Shown here: one piece after another, positions 35,201-42,117 of the stretch
Layout: the number at the start of each line of letters is the position of its first letter
How positions within the stretch are numbered: the stretch's first letter is position 1
From: Prevotellaceae bacterium
Lineage (GTDB): Bacteria; Bacteroidota; Bacteroidia; Bacteroidales; Bacteroidaceae
Assembly (NCBI GenBank): GCA_021153165.1
Contig: JAGKTZ010000008.1
Span: forward strand, 1 to 46,321
Direction of reading: 5' to 3'
DNA length: 46,321 bases
Notes under the pieces: model-generated
The model's input: only the letters and a program-made list of their open reading frames with translations
The model's database searches: none
Told to the model about the DNA's origin: nothing
Translations under genes and position numbers: made by a program

Positions 35201-35960
35201 AGAGGGCATCTACCTCGACGAAACCGTGCGCCGCATGTGTGGTACTCACCGCCACATCTTCACACAACTGATTGACGAGTTGATCGCTAAGGGCGACAAG
35301 GACCGCGCACTGAAGGCTATCCAAAAGTGCAAGGAAGTATTGCCCGAAAGCAATATCCCCTATGACATCAGCGACCTGACCCTCATTCAACAATGGGGAA
35401 AATTGGGCAAAGACGACGAGGCCAATCGTATCGCACAAAGCCTGATCAAAAACAGCAAGCAATACTTCACATGGGCCAACGATTTGACAGGCGGACACAT
35501 GACCAACAAAAGCGCAAGTGTGAACCGCGAATACAAACAACATTCGATTTGCCTAAACGAAATCAAAAGAATGGCAGACGAAGGTTCATTCACGCTGAAC
35601 AAGACTGTAGCAGACGATCTCAATGCAACACTCAAGGCGCTCTATGCTTCACCTCAGATGAAGCAGACGTATGAAAATCTGATCACAACGTGCGAAAAAC
35701 ATTGGGAAGAAATCAATGCTGCAATCGCCATGTCGGGCATGCAAGAAATGACTAAAGAAGAAATAGAAACGCTGGTTTATAATTTCAGCGAACTCTACAA
35801 TACGCTCGAAGAACTCGCCAAAGAACCTGGCTTCGGTTACTTAGGCTTGACCGAACGTCTTGACAAATTGAAAGGCGAAATGGAGGCTTCTTCCTTTGGA
35901 CAAGAAATGCTCAAAGCAAACAGGGCACTTGAAATGGCATCCAACGATTCGCTGAACTGA
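32277..35960 (+). CDS. DUF2723 (GT117 / TMEM260-like) membrane protein
   Basis: The 1227-residue protein starts with the conserved loop EPTASFWDCPEFITTAAKM (about 27-45), then GHPPGAPFFML; the Asp-Cys-Pro-Glu and the GHPPG turn are the hallmark of DUF2723. About ten to twelve hydrophobic segments span residues 10-370 and 590-740. The soluble parts include an extracytoplasmic insert (about 375-590) and a long C-terminal region (about 780-1227) with TPR-like helices. The human relative TMEM260 is a protein O-mannosyltransferase, and the family is CAZy GT117. Bacteroidota have a general O-glycosylation of exported proteins starting with mannose, so a role there is plausible but inferred. The stop codon overlaps the start of the next gene. 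Confidence 0.88.
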   Translation: MKQYRLVNNLMGWFAFAVAAFTYCMTVEPTASFWDCPEFITTAAKMEVGHPPGAPFFMLTGNFFTQFTSDPAKVALCINIMSAVLSAFCILFLFWSITHLARKLICTDGQVQSVWQTVLIMGAGLTGALAYTWSDTFWYSAVEGEVYGYSSMFTALVFWLILKWEDHADEPHSDRWIILICYLTGLSIGVHLLNLLCLPAIALIYYYRKNPDAQLKGSLVALAVSALLVVAVLYGLVPGIVKVGGVFELFFVNTLGMPFNTGLIVYILVLIGVVLYAIHTTYGKNRNQMVAFYLASVALLGVPFIGSGKGSVILGLTLLVALAIALYKKVDGQYLLRKRFLNTSLLCMLVMMIGYSSYAVIMVRSVQNTPMDQNSPEDIFTLGSYLSRDQYGRTPLLHGETYMSELAYDADGNYQVKEKTAYKQHINADGEEGDKYDSYQDIEGYDYFPATKMLFPRVHSKNHAGQYNSWFGMNPDPENPESWKKAVAMPFVSNLPYFKEVKFDVPLPEEYRTAFSGDTYEATTIVPTQWANLDFFMSYQINFMYWRYFLWNFAGRQNDIQGLGDLQHGNFLTGIPFIDNARLGDQDLLPDELKNNKGHNVFYCLPLLLGLLGFFWQAFKGQRGVQQFWVVFFLFFMTGLAIVLYLNQTPSQPRERDYAYAGSFYAFAIWIGLGVAAMGDGLRALRERYRQSWISPAVAAVVPTLLCLLVPLQMVSQTWDDHDRSGRYAARDFGMNYLATLTDQGMPIIYTNGDNDTFPLWYAHEVEGFRTDTRVCNLSYLGTDWYIDQMKRPAHKSAGLPIAWTRIEYDNHQGHNVVHVKNEREALDAYAAANPGVDPYELSWLIDNYVRPKGYLPTGQFHVKVNKEEILKSNMYLPNGKDSIPEYMEIDLGDKKTLYKDEIMMYEMLARNDWKRPIYMSVTLGQGNMAGLENYLVLEGLAYRLTPFKVGLGTIDVDKMYDNLMNRFKYGNVAAEGIYLDETVRRMCGTHRHIFTQLIDELIAKGDKDRALKAIQKCKEVLPESNIPYDISDLTLIQQWGKLGKDDEANRIAQSLIKNSKQYFTWANDLTGGHMTNKSASVNREYKQHSICLNEIKRMADEGSFTLNKTVADDLNATLKALYASPQMKQTYENLITTCEKHWEEINAAIAMSGMQEMTKEEIETLVYNFSELYNTLEELAKEPGFGYLGLTERLDKLKGEMEASSFGQEMLKANRALEMASNDSLN

Positions 35961-36571
35961 TGATAATAGAACAACCAGCCAAGTTCCTACGTTGGCTATA
36001 TCCTCAAGCACTCTGGCGTATCAATCCCGAGGTGCGTGCCGTCTATCTGACCTTTGATGACGGCCCCATCCCCGAGGTGACGCCGTGGGTGCTTGAGGTG
36101 CTTAGGAAATATGAAGTCAAGGCCACATTCTTCATGGTGGGCGACAATATCCGCAAACATCCCGACATATTCCAACAGGTCGTGGCAGACGGACACCGCC
36201 TGGGCAATCACACCTTTCATCACCTGAGCGGATTTCGCCATACCACCGCACAATATCTGCAAGATGTCGAACTAGCCAACACCTACCTGCACACCGATTT
36301 GTTCAGACCTCCGCACGGCTGGATGAGATGGTGGCAATACCACAAGTTGCACCACGACTACAAGATCGTAATGTGGGATCTCGTGACCCGCGACTATTCC
36401 ACACGACTCGACGGCGCCGACGTACTGCGCAACGTCCAGCGCTACGCACGTCCCGGCAGCATCATCACCTTCCACGACTCGGTGAAAAGTTATGAGAAGT
36501 TGCGCTATGCCCTGCCCCGCGCCATCGAATGGCTCAAAGCACAGGGCTACGAATTCAAGGTGTTCGACTGA
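35960..36571 (+). CDS. Polysaccharide deacetylase (NodB-fold) family protein
   Basis: The 203-residue carbohydrate esterase 4 domain has motif 1 TFDDGP at 31-36 (D33 catalytic base, D34 metal ligand), motif 2 HTFHH at 84-88 supplying H84 and H88 as metal ligands, and motif 3 RPPHGW (about 114-119). It has no signal peptide, so it may act in the cytoplasm or on a membrane-linked intermediate. Its ATG shares the terminal A of the DUF2723 stop codon (TGATG at 35958-35962), indicating coupled translation. The substrate is likely an N- or O-acetylated glycan; the coupling suggests it acts with the GT117-like protein. Confidence 0.9.
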   Translation: MIIEQPAKFLRWLYPQALWRINPEVRAVYLTFDDGPIPEVTPWVLEVLRKYEVKATFFMVGDNIRKHPDIFQQVVADGHRLGNHTFHHLSGFRHTTAQYLQDVELANTYLHTDLFRPPHGWMRWWQYHKLHHDYKIVMWDLVTRDYSTRLDGADVLRNVQRYARPGSIITFHDSVKSYEKLRYALPRAIEWLKAQGYEFKVFD

Positions 36572-36678
36572 CAACGTCTGCACGCGTTGGCTCATCATAC
36601 TACTAACGCTTCTCATCACCTGATATCGACGACACTCTCATACGGAACCAAAGAAGAAAACCTACCTAAATAATAAAT

Positions 36679-37242
36679 ATGAAAAACTTCGGACAAAAAT
36701 CGTGGATGCTGCCACAACCAGTGCTTATCATCGGCACCTACAATGCAGACGGCACACCCAACGCGATGAATGCTGCGTGGGGCGGACAGTGGGATGCACG
36801 TGAAATCATGATATCTATGGGCGCACATGCTACTACTGAGAATCTGGACCGCTGCCCTGATTTCACCGTAGCCTTTGCTACAAAGCACACTATGGTGGCT
36901 GCGGACTATGTGGGTATAGTGAGTGCAAAGGATGACCCTGAAAAAATGCAAAAGACGGGATGGACTGCCACCAAGGCTAAACATGCCAATGCACCAGTGT
37001 TCACAGATTTTCCCATGACCTTGGAATGCCGTATCGTCAAGAAGATCGACGTGAGCGAAGAGGGCTACTATATCGTAGCAGAAATACTGAATATTCTGGT
37101 GGATGAATCCTATTTGGATGCAGAGGGCAGACCAGACGTAGACCGTATGGGACTAATCACCTACAATCCAATCAACCACGCCTATCACGCACTTGGACAA
37201 CAAGTCGGCAAGGCTTTCGTAGACGGCAAGGCTTTGAAGTAG
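36679..37242 (+). CDS. Flavin reductase family protein (flavoredoxin-like)
   Basis: The 187-residue FMN-binding split-barrel protein starts MKNFGQKSWMLPQPVLIIGTYN, with NAMNAAWGGQWD (about 28-39) and TENLDRCPDFTVAFAT (about 53-68), the FMN-contacting region of this family. Members use FMN for electron transfer or reduce flavin; the physiological partner is not evident. It follows the deacetylase gene by 107 bases with no clear terminator. The following gap 37243-37534 holds only a pyrimidine-rich repeat. Confidence 0.85.
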   Translation: MKNFGQKSWMLPQPVLIIGTYNADGTPNAMNAAWGGQWDAREIMISMGAHATTENLDRCPDFTVAFATKHTMVAADYVGIVSAKDDPEKMQKTGWTATKAKHANAPVFTDFPMTLECRIVKKIDVSEEGYYIVAEILNILVDESYLDAEGRPDVDRMGLITYNPINHAYHALGQQVGKAFVDGKALK

Positions 37243-37343
37243 ACAATTAACGTTCATACAATAGCGTGAGCTTTTACTCATTTATTGTCGTGCGGGGTTT
37301 GGCGATTCCTCTGAAACGTAGATGCAGTTTTAGTCTTTATTAT

Positions 37344-37402
37344 TCCTTCATCACTCCCTCCGAACTTCTCTCCAAACATTCCTTCAAACTTCCCTCCGAA
37401 CC
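37344..37402 (+). repeat. Pyrimidine-rich imperfect 11-13-bp tandem repeat
   Basis: Five units of the type TCCCTCCGAACT: TCCTTCATCAC, TCCCTCCGAACT, TCTCTCCAAACAT, TCCTTCAAACT, TCCCTCCGAACC. The second and fifth units match at 11 of 12 bases, suggesting duplication of a two- or three-unit block. It lies 133 bases before the BspA-like gene. Function unknown. Confidence 0.7.
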
Positions 37403-37534
37403 CAGAAATAACAACAAATATCAATAACCTTAGGACCTATCAAACAAATCTAATTCTTTCTCTCCGTTTTGCGCCCAATGCCCCTGCGCTCTTACCGCAC
37501 ACACTTGGCCCCGACCATATAAATTTGATACGCG

Positions 37535-39316
37535 ATGCAAACAAATAGTGAAATATACCAAGTTGAAAATTTGAAATACAGAATCACGGACCCTACACAT
37601 AAATGGGTTGAGGTAGATGGAGTAGTAGATAAATCTTGTGTAAAAGAATTTATTATCCATTCGTCTATTACAATTGGTGGTAAGGAATATAAGGTGACTA
37701 GTATTGGAAAGTCGGCATTTAGTTGGTGCAAGAGCCTTACCTCTATCATTATCCCCAACAGTGTGACAAGCATTGGAAAGTCTGCATTTTTGGAGTGCTT
37801 TAACCTGACCTCCATCACTATACCCAGTAGTGTGACCAGCATTGGAGATGAGGTATTTAGGTATTGCTCTAGCCTGACCTCAATCACCATCCCCAGCAGT
37901 GTGACCAGTATTGGAGAGGAGGCATTTTGGGGGTGTGATAGCCTGACCTCAATCACCATCCCCAGCAGTGTGACCAATATTGGAAAGTCGGCATTTTCTT
38001 TTTGTAAAAACCTGACCTCAATCACCCTCCCAAGCAGTGTGACCAGCATTGGAAAGGAGGCATTTTGGGGGTGTGATAGCCTGACCTCAATCACTATCCC
38101 CAGCAGTGTGACCAGTATTGGAGAAAAGGCTTTTGGGAGTTGCTACTTAACACAAATTAAAGTTGATTCTGGTAATCCTGTTTATGATTCTCGCAACAAT
38201 TGTAATGCTATTATTGAAACAAAAAGTAATAAATTGATCGCAGGGTACGCATCAACAATTATCCCTAGTAGTGTGAAGAGCATTGGAGAGGCGGCATTTG
38301 AAGGTTGCGATGTCCTGACCTCTATCAGAATCCCCAGCAGTGTGACCAGCATTGGAGAGACGGCATTTGCGGGTTGCACTAGCCTGACCTCTGTCACCAT
38401 CCCAGGCAGTGTGACCAGTATAGGAGAAAAGGCTTTTGGGAGTTGCAAGAGTCTAACCTCAATCACCATCCCCAGCAGTGTGACCAATATTGGAAAGTCG
38501 GCATTTTCTTTTTGTAAAAACCTGACCTCAATCACCATCCCCAGCAGTGTGAAGAGCATTGGAAAATTTGCTTCTTCTGGGTGCAAGAGCCTGACCTCCA
38601 TTACCATCCCCAGCAGTGTAATTTGTATTGGAGATTGGGCATTTAGTGATTGCTCTAGCCTGACCTCTATCACTATCCCTACCCACATCACGAATATAGA
38701 CAAATTAGGTATCCCCAAGGAAACTCGCATCATTCGGGAAAATGTCAAAGTATTAGACAAATTAGAATTACACTATAATCAGGGTTTGGAATTTCACAAA
38801 TTGGCTGACTATGATCAAGCTTTTGAAAATTTCAAAGAGGCTGCTACCAAGCCTTTCCAATTTGCGCCTGACCAGGGGGAATATGCCGAACTCCTTAATG
38901 GTGTGCACAAGCATATTATGAACAATGAGATGTCGCAGGCACAACAGGCTTACAATATCTATACAAACCTGACGGGACAGACTTGCTCCATTGTCGAAAT
39001 ATGCTTAAAGGCTGGCGGCATTCCTGAAAGTTTAAGGACAGAGGATGGACATGTCGAGGCGCAATATTATATGGGATTGTACTATGAGCGCGGTTACAGT
39101 GTCCAGAAGGATTTTACTGAAGCAATAAAATGGTATCGCAAGGCAGCGGAGCAGGGTCATACAGATGCGCAATTCCGTTTGGGTGTCTGCTATTATATTG
39201 GCGAAGGTGTTGATAAAAGCACTGAAGAAGCTATAAAATACTGTCGCAAGGCGGCTGAAAAAGGGCATCAGATGGCAAAAGAAATGCTGGAATATATGGC
39301 TCAACAATTGGGGTGA
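37535..39316 (+). CDS. BspA-type leucine-rich repeat protein with C-terminal Sel1 repeats
   Basis: The 593-residue protein has a short N-terminal domain (about 1-55), then thirteen 23-residue LRR_5 (BspA/TpLRR) repeats of the form SIGxxAFxxCxxLTSITIPSSVT (about 55-385). The seventh repeat is interrupted by a DSGNPVYDSRNNC insert, a common BspA variant. A helical linker (about 405-500) and two Sel1 repeats (about 510-585; AQYYMGLYYERGY, AQFRLGVCYYIGEG) follow. BspA proteins are usually surface adhesins, but this one has no signal peptide, and a TGA lies three codons before the ATG, so either it stays in the cell or its export signal was lost. AT-rich, accessory in character. Antisense frames across the repeats are artefacts. 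Confidence 0.85.
   Translation: MQTNSEIYQVENLKYRITDPTHKWVEVDGVVDKSCVKEFIIHSSITIGGKEYKVTSIGKSAFSWCKSLTSIIIPNSVTSIGKSAFLECFNLTSITIPSSVTSIGDEVFRYCSSLTSITIPSSVTSIGEEAFWGCDSLTSITIPSSVTNIGKSAFSFCKNLTSITLPSSVTSIGKEAFWGCDSLTSITIPSSVTSIGEKAFGSCYLTQIKVDSGNPVYDSRNNCNAIIETKSNKLIAGYASTIIPSSVKSIGEAAFEGCDVLTSIRIPSSVTSIGETAFAGCTSLTSVTIPGSVTSIGEKAFGSCKSLTSITIPSSVTNIGKSAFSFCKNLTSITIPSSVKSIGKFASSGCKSLTSITIPSSVICIGDWAFSDCSSLTSITIPTHITNIDKLGIPKETRIIRENVKVLDKLELHYNQGLEFHKLADYDQAFENFKEAATKPFQFAPDQGEYAELLNGVHKHIMNNEMSQAQQAYNIYTNLTGQTCSIVEICLKAGGIPESLRTEDGHVEAQYYMGLYYERGYSVQKDFTEAIKWYRKAAEQGHTDAQFRLGVCYYIGEGVDKSTEEAIKYCRKAAEKGHQMAKEMLEYMAQQLG
37697..38700 (+). repeat. 69-bp in-frame tandem repeat array coding for LRRs
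   Basis: The DNA repeat that encodes the thirteen 23-residue LRRs. An 81-bp stretch is identical at 37946-38026 and 38456-38536, 510 bases apart, and other units (for example those with GGGGGTGTGATAGCCTGACC at about 37929 and 38068) are also nearly identical. This indicates recent slippage, unequal crossing-over or conversion within the gene. Confidence 0.9.
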
Positions 39317-39421
39317 AATAGACATCAAACTTGCAATTGATACCCTCGTGGAAATGTTCTCTTGTAAGTCAGCACTTTTATTTTCTCTAAATAAACAGCA
39401 CTGATTGGGCAATCCTATTTA

Positions 39422-39529
39422 TTAACCACTTTATTGAGAGAAGAATTTGCAGGTAAAGCTAAAAAGTGGCTTAAGAAGATGGCAGACCAAGGACATAAAG
39501 AAGCTGCAGATTTGCTAAAAAATTTGTAA
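39422..39529 (+). pseudogene. Sel1-repeat gene remnant (3' end only)
   Basis: An open stretch without a usable start encodes FAGKAKKWLKKMADQGHKEA followed by ADLLKNL and a stop at 39527-39529. This matches the last 25 residues of the lipoprotein at 12-800 (NWLKKAAEQGHKEAAEMLKN), and the similarity continues past both stops into the terminator hairpin. A TAA upstream at about 39390 closes the frame. It is a truncated relative rather than a tail of the BspA-like gene, which ends in a complete Sel1 unit at 39316. Confidence 0.75.
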
Positions 39530-39561
39530 TAAATCCAGTCAATAAAGTTTTTAAAAATAAG

Positions 39562-39616
39562 CCAAGACCTTTTTGAAGAATACATCATGATTTTTCAAAA
39601 GGGTCTTGGTTTTTTA
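39562..39616 (+). terminator. Hairpin after the Sel1 remnant
   Basis: Stem CCAAGACCTTTTTGAA against TTTTTCAAAAGGGTCTTGG with one mismatch, then a T6 tail. It is a diverged copy of the hairpin at 832-878. The remaining part of the gap (39617-39733) shows nothing recognisable. Confidence 0.8.
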
Positions 39617-39733
39617 TGGCTCTCCACGTATCACACGTATCAACACGAATATTTTTTATAATCAACTGATTTCAATGATTTCACAGTTTTATTTTAGTTG
39701 ATATTGTATAATGCTATCGCCTATACAATAGAC

Positions 39734-39767
39734 AGAAAAAACAGATGCAGTGCAGAGATATCTGTTT
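39734..39767 (-). terminator. Terminator of the yjbQ operon
   Basis: Eight-bp stem (AAACAGAT / ATCTGTTT, 39739-39767) with a 13-nt loop; on the minus strand it runs into T6. It lies about 80 bases past the stop of the 101-residue gene at 39847. Confidence 0.6.
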
Positions 39768-39846
39768 GTTTCAGTTTAAATCACACGAGGGCCTTTGCTG
39801 TCTGCCAATCTTAAAAAATAAAGGAGGGCCGTGAGGCAGGGCAAGA

Positions 39847-40152
39847 TTAATAAGAAGAAGATGTGACGCTCACGGGCACGACATGTTCTTCGTTGGGCCA
39901 GTGCGGCAGGTAGAGCAGAGGGCGGGGTTTGCCGCCCAGGGCGCTCCAGTCGATACGCCGTAGGCCGCTAAAGTCGGGCAGACCGAAGGCAAAGGAGCGG
40001 CCGTAGAGGAGGATGGCGCTGCGGGATTCGTCTATCTTCCAAAGTCCACCGCCATAGGGGCAATCTTCGTGCCAGTCCAGGAGGTCGCGGTGCTGATAGA
40101 CGCGGCCGAACTTCAGGACGCCGTCTTGATTGATGATAAATTTCTGATACAT
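39847..40152 (-). CDS. Hypothetical protein downstream of yjbQ
   Basis: A 101-residue protein without signal peptide or membrane segment, starting MYQKFIINQDGVLKFGRVYQHRDLL and containing DCPYGGGLWKID, LLYGRSFAFGLPDFSGLRRIDW and a proline-rich end (only these landmarks are quoted). It starts three bases after the yjbQ stop, so the two are almost certainly one transcript. I do not recognise a named family, though the tight spacing and coherent composition make it a real gene. Confidence 0.7.
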   Translation of the reverse strand: MYQKFIINQDGVLKFGRVYQHRDLLDWHEDCPYGGGLWKIDESRSAILLYGRSFAFGLPDFSGLRRIDWSALGGKPRPLLYLPHWPNEEHVVPVSVTSSSY

Positions 40153-40155
40153 GGT

Positions 40156-40569
40156 TTAACTGTAAATAGTGGCGACGAGTGTGCGCGCTCCGCCGTAGTC
40201 GCGAAATTCGCAGAGGTAGATGCCCTGCCAGGTGCCAAGATTCAGGCGCCCGTCGGTAATGGGAATAGTGAGGCTGACGCCGAAGAGCGACGATTTGGCA
40301 TGGGCTGGCATATCGTCGAGTCCCTCCATTGTGTGGTCGTAGTAGGGTTCGCCCTCGCGCACCAGGCGGTCCATGATTTTGCTCATATCGGTACGCACAT
40401 CAGGGTCGGCATTTTCGTTGATAGAGAGGGCGCACGAGGTGTGCTGCACAAAGAGGTGGAGCAGCCCCACTTGTGGCAAAGGCTGCGGCAAGAGCGCCAT
40501 CACTTCGCGTGTGATGAGATGACATCCGCGCGATTTGGGCGATAGTCTGAAGGTGGTTTGCGTGATCAT
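40156..40569 (-). CDS. yjbQ: YjbQ (UPF0047) family protein
   Basis: The 137-residue single-domain protein has the family core: VQHTSCALSINENADPDVRTD (His, Thr, Ser and the NENADPDV segment, about 42-60), a DDMPAHAKSSLFG stretch (about 84-96) and GTWQGIYLCEFRD near the end. Members are annotated as having secondary thiamine-phosphate synthase activity, a weak in vitro reaction; the true role is unresolved. It is the middle gene of a minus-strand run: 51-residue protein, yjbQ, hypothetical, with spacings of 34 and 3 bases. Confidence 0.9.
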   Translation of the reverse strand: MITQTTFRLSPKSRGCHLITREVMALLPQPLPQVGLLHLFVQHTSCALSINENADPDVRTDMSKIMDRLVREGEPYYDHTMEGLDDMPAHAKSSLFGVSLTIPITDGRLNLGTWQGIYLCEFRDYGGARTLVATIYS

Positions 40570-40603
40570 TGCAGGGGGAGATTTGATGACGATTCGGAGA
40601 CGT

Positions 40604-40759
40604 TCATTTCTTAAAGATAGCCTTGATGATGGCCGACCCTATCTTGCGCTCCAGTCCGCCTTTGGTCAGAGGGATGCCCGTCTTCTTCGCTATTTTGCGC
40701 TTAGCCTCGGAGATGCCCAAGGCACGCTTCCAGGAAAAACTCACTCCAGGGATTTTCAT
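40604..40759 (-). CDS. Small basic hypothetical protein
   Basis: Starting at ATG 40759 gives a 51-residue, strongly basic protein: MKIPGVSFSWKRALGISEAK, then KKTGIPLTKGGLERKIG and a Lys-rich end. An earlier in-frame ATG at 40789 would add ten residues; I prefer the inner start because the KIPGVSFSWKRALG opening looks conserved from memory of similar Bacteroidales proteins. No signal peptide; the charge suggests nucleic acid or membrane surface binding, but that is speculation. It leads the yjbQ run. Confidence 0.55.
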   Translation of the reverse strand: MKIPGVSFSWKRALGISEAKRKIAKKTGIPLTKGGLERKIGSAIIKAIFKK

Positions 40760-40801
40760 TGTAATCAATATTTTTGGTTGGTTTGACATTTATTTCAGAA
40801 C

Positions 40802-40908
40802 ACCTTTTTCTGCCTTTTTCAGAAGAGTAAGGCTTGTTGAAAAAAAGTCTAATGTAATTTAAATTTGCCGTCGTTTTTTTCAAAAAAAGCTTTGGTTTTT
40901 TTTCACCC
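40802..40908. repeat. Dispersed T-tract array, copy G (diverged)
   Basis: Includes CCTTTTTCTGCC, a small stem (GCCTTTTTC...GTAAGGC), GTTGAAAAAAAGTCTAATG (matching copies A and D read on one strand), a degenerate GCCGTCG unit, and TTTTTTTCAAAAAAAGC ending in a T8 run. It starts 43 bases upstream of the 51-residue gene and abuts the stop of the threonine aldolase remnant. Confidence 0.6.
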
Positions 40909-40909
40909 C

Positions 40910-41104
40910 TCAATCTCCCATGTTTTCGATGGCGCTAATGAGCAGGTCCACATTGGCGCTCCGAGTACCCCAACTGGTGCAGATGCGCACAGCAGTATGT
41001 TCGTCGTCCACTCGCTGCCACACGGAGAAGAGGAAGTGACGAGTCAGCGCCTCGAGCCGTTCATTCCCAGCAAAAATGCCACACCGGGGATGGATTGTCC
41101 AAGC
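40910..41104 (-). pseudogene. C-terminal remnant of a low-specificity threonine aldolase
   Basis: The minus-strand frame is open from 41104 to the TGA at 40912-40910 with no start. It encodes RLEALTRHFLFSVWQRVDDE, then HTAVRICTSWGTRSANVDLL, then ISAIENMGD. The F-x-V-W-x-x-V-D followed by V-R-x-x-T-S-W-x-T and a final V-D-x-x-I helix is the C-terminal domain of LtaE-type PLP enzymes. About 280 N-terminal residues, including the PLP lysine, are missing; the intact mnmD gene begins its 3' end only 23 bases upstream. No full copy is in the window. Confidence 0.75.
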
Positions 41105-41127
41105 TCAGCGCACCCAAGGAAAATACC

Positions 41128-41826
41128 TCAGTCCGCTTTTGTGCCGCGCAATATCTCGCGCTTCCCACCCACGGGACCTGCCAAGCGCTCTACGGCGAAG
41201 CCTACGCTTTGCAGTGTGCGGCGCACTACACCCTTTGCGCAATAGGTGGTCAGGATGCCGCCCTCGGCCATTTGTCCGTACAAATGCGAGAAGCGTTCGG
41301 CCGACCACATCTCGGGTTGTTTTTCGGGCGAAAAGGCATCGAAGTAGACCACGTCGAAGGGTGTAGCGAAGGTGTGCTGTGTGTAGTCCGCCTCGACTTT
41401 GTGTAGCGTGAAATGCTGGGACAATTGTACATCCTCGCCCCAAGGTGCGCTGTGCAAAGCGGCAAAATCGGCTGTGAGCAGGGCTTCTTCGTCGGCAGTC
41501 AGACCTAGTACCTCCGCCACCCTATGCGGATAGTTCAAGGGCAGGACTTGTTCCACAGCCAAGGGGTAAAGTTCGATGCTGGTGTAGTGCACGGGGCGCT
41601 GGGTGCGTCGGCTTTCCCACAAAGTCAACAGACAGTTCAACCCTGTGCCCAGTCCTATCTCTAGGACCCGTGGCGAGGGCGACGGATGATGACGCAGTGC
41701 CATCGCGATGAATATATGCAGCGATTCGGTCAGGGCGCCTTTGGTGGAATGGTAGTGCTCGTCTATTACGGGCACGTATAGTGTGCAGCTGCCGTCGTCT
41801 GTGGTGTGTAGGGTGCGTTGGGACAT
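41128..41826 (-). CDS. mnmD: tRNA (mnm5s2U34)-methyltransferase MnmD
   Basis: SAM-dependent methyltransferase completing 5-methylaminomethyl-2-thiouridine at the wobble base. The 232-residue protein has the DUF752 (Methyltransf_30) layout: DEHYHSTKGALTES (about 22-35), SAM loop EIGLGTGLNCLL (about 56-67), YTSIELYP (about 81-88), and the catalytic-region DVVYFDAFSPEKQPEMW (about 158-174), then TYCAKGVVRRTLQSVGF and GKREILRG. It lacks the FAD oxidase half of fused MnmC, the common state in Bacteroidota. The 41827-42117 gap upstream contains the divergent promoter of the next gene and no other signal. Confidence 0.93.
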   Translation of the reverse strand: MSQRTLHTTDDGSCTLYVPVIDEHYHSTKGALTESLHIFIAMALRHHPSPSPRVLEIGLGTGLNCLLTLWESRRTQRPVHYTSIELYPLAVEQVLPLNYPHRVAEVLGLTADEEALLTADFAALHSAPWGEDVQLSQHFTLHKVEADYTQHTFATPFDVVYFDAFSPEKQPEMWSAERFSHLYGQMAEGGILTTYCAKGVVRRTLQSVGFAVERLAGPVGGKREILRGTKAD

Positions 41827-42075
41827 ATCGGGGAATAGGGGTTAGAGGATAAATGGTAGGATACGGAGGAAGAAGCGCTTGAAGTGAGTCTCCTGCGTAA
41901 GGCATAGTTGCCATAAAGTGTACGGCATCAGCAAAAGCAATAAGACCTGCCAAGTTTCGCAGTACAAAAATAGCGAAAACGGCAATATCTACAGGAGAAT
42001 CGCTCCTGTTTTTTATTTTCTCGGTCAAATAAAGAAAAAATCACCCTCCGCAGTTGTCATATCAATCAGAATCGA

Positions 42076-42083
42076 TATATTTG
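42076..42083 (+). promoter_or_regulatory. -7 element for the DUF4878-like gene
   Basis: TATATTTG matches TAnnTTTG, 35 bases before the ATG at 42118. No clear -33 box. Confidence 0.5.
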
Positions 42084-42117
42084 CAAAAAGATATTAAATC
42101 CTATAATCTCTTACATT

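Noticed and set aside
37492..38760. Two minus-strand repetitive open frames opposite the BspA-like gene
   Set aside because: They are produced by the in-frame 69-bp repeat on the other strand; the plus strand gives a proper BspA LRR consensus and Sel1 repeats.
41522..42028. 168-residue minus-strand open frame overlapping the mnmD start
   Set aside because: Two thirds overlap mnmD in another frame; the upstream part has odd composition and no recognised domain. It is probably chance, although the hydrophobic stretch before mnmD was considered.
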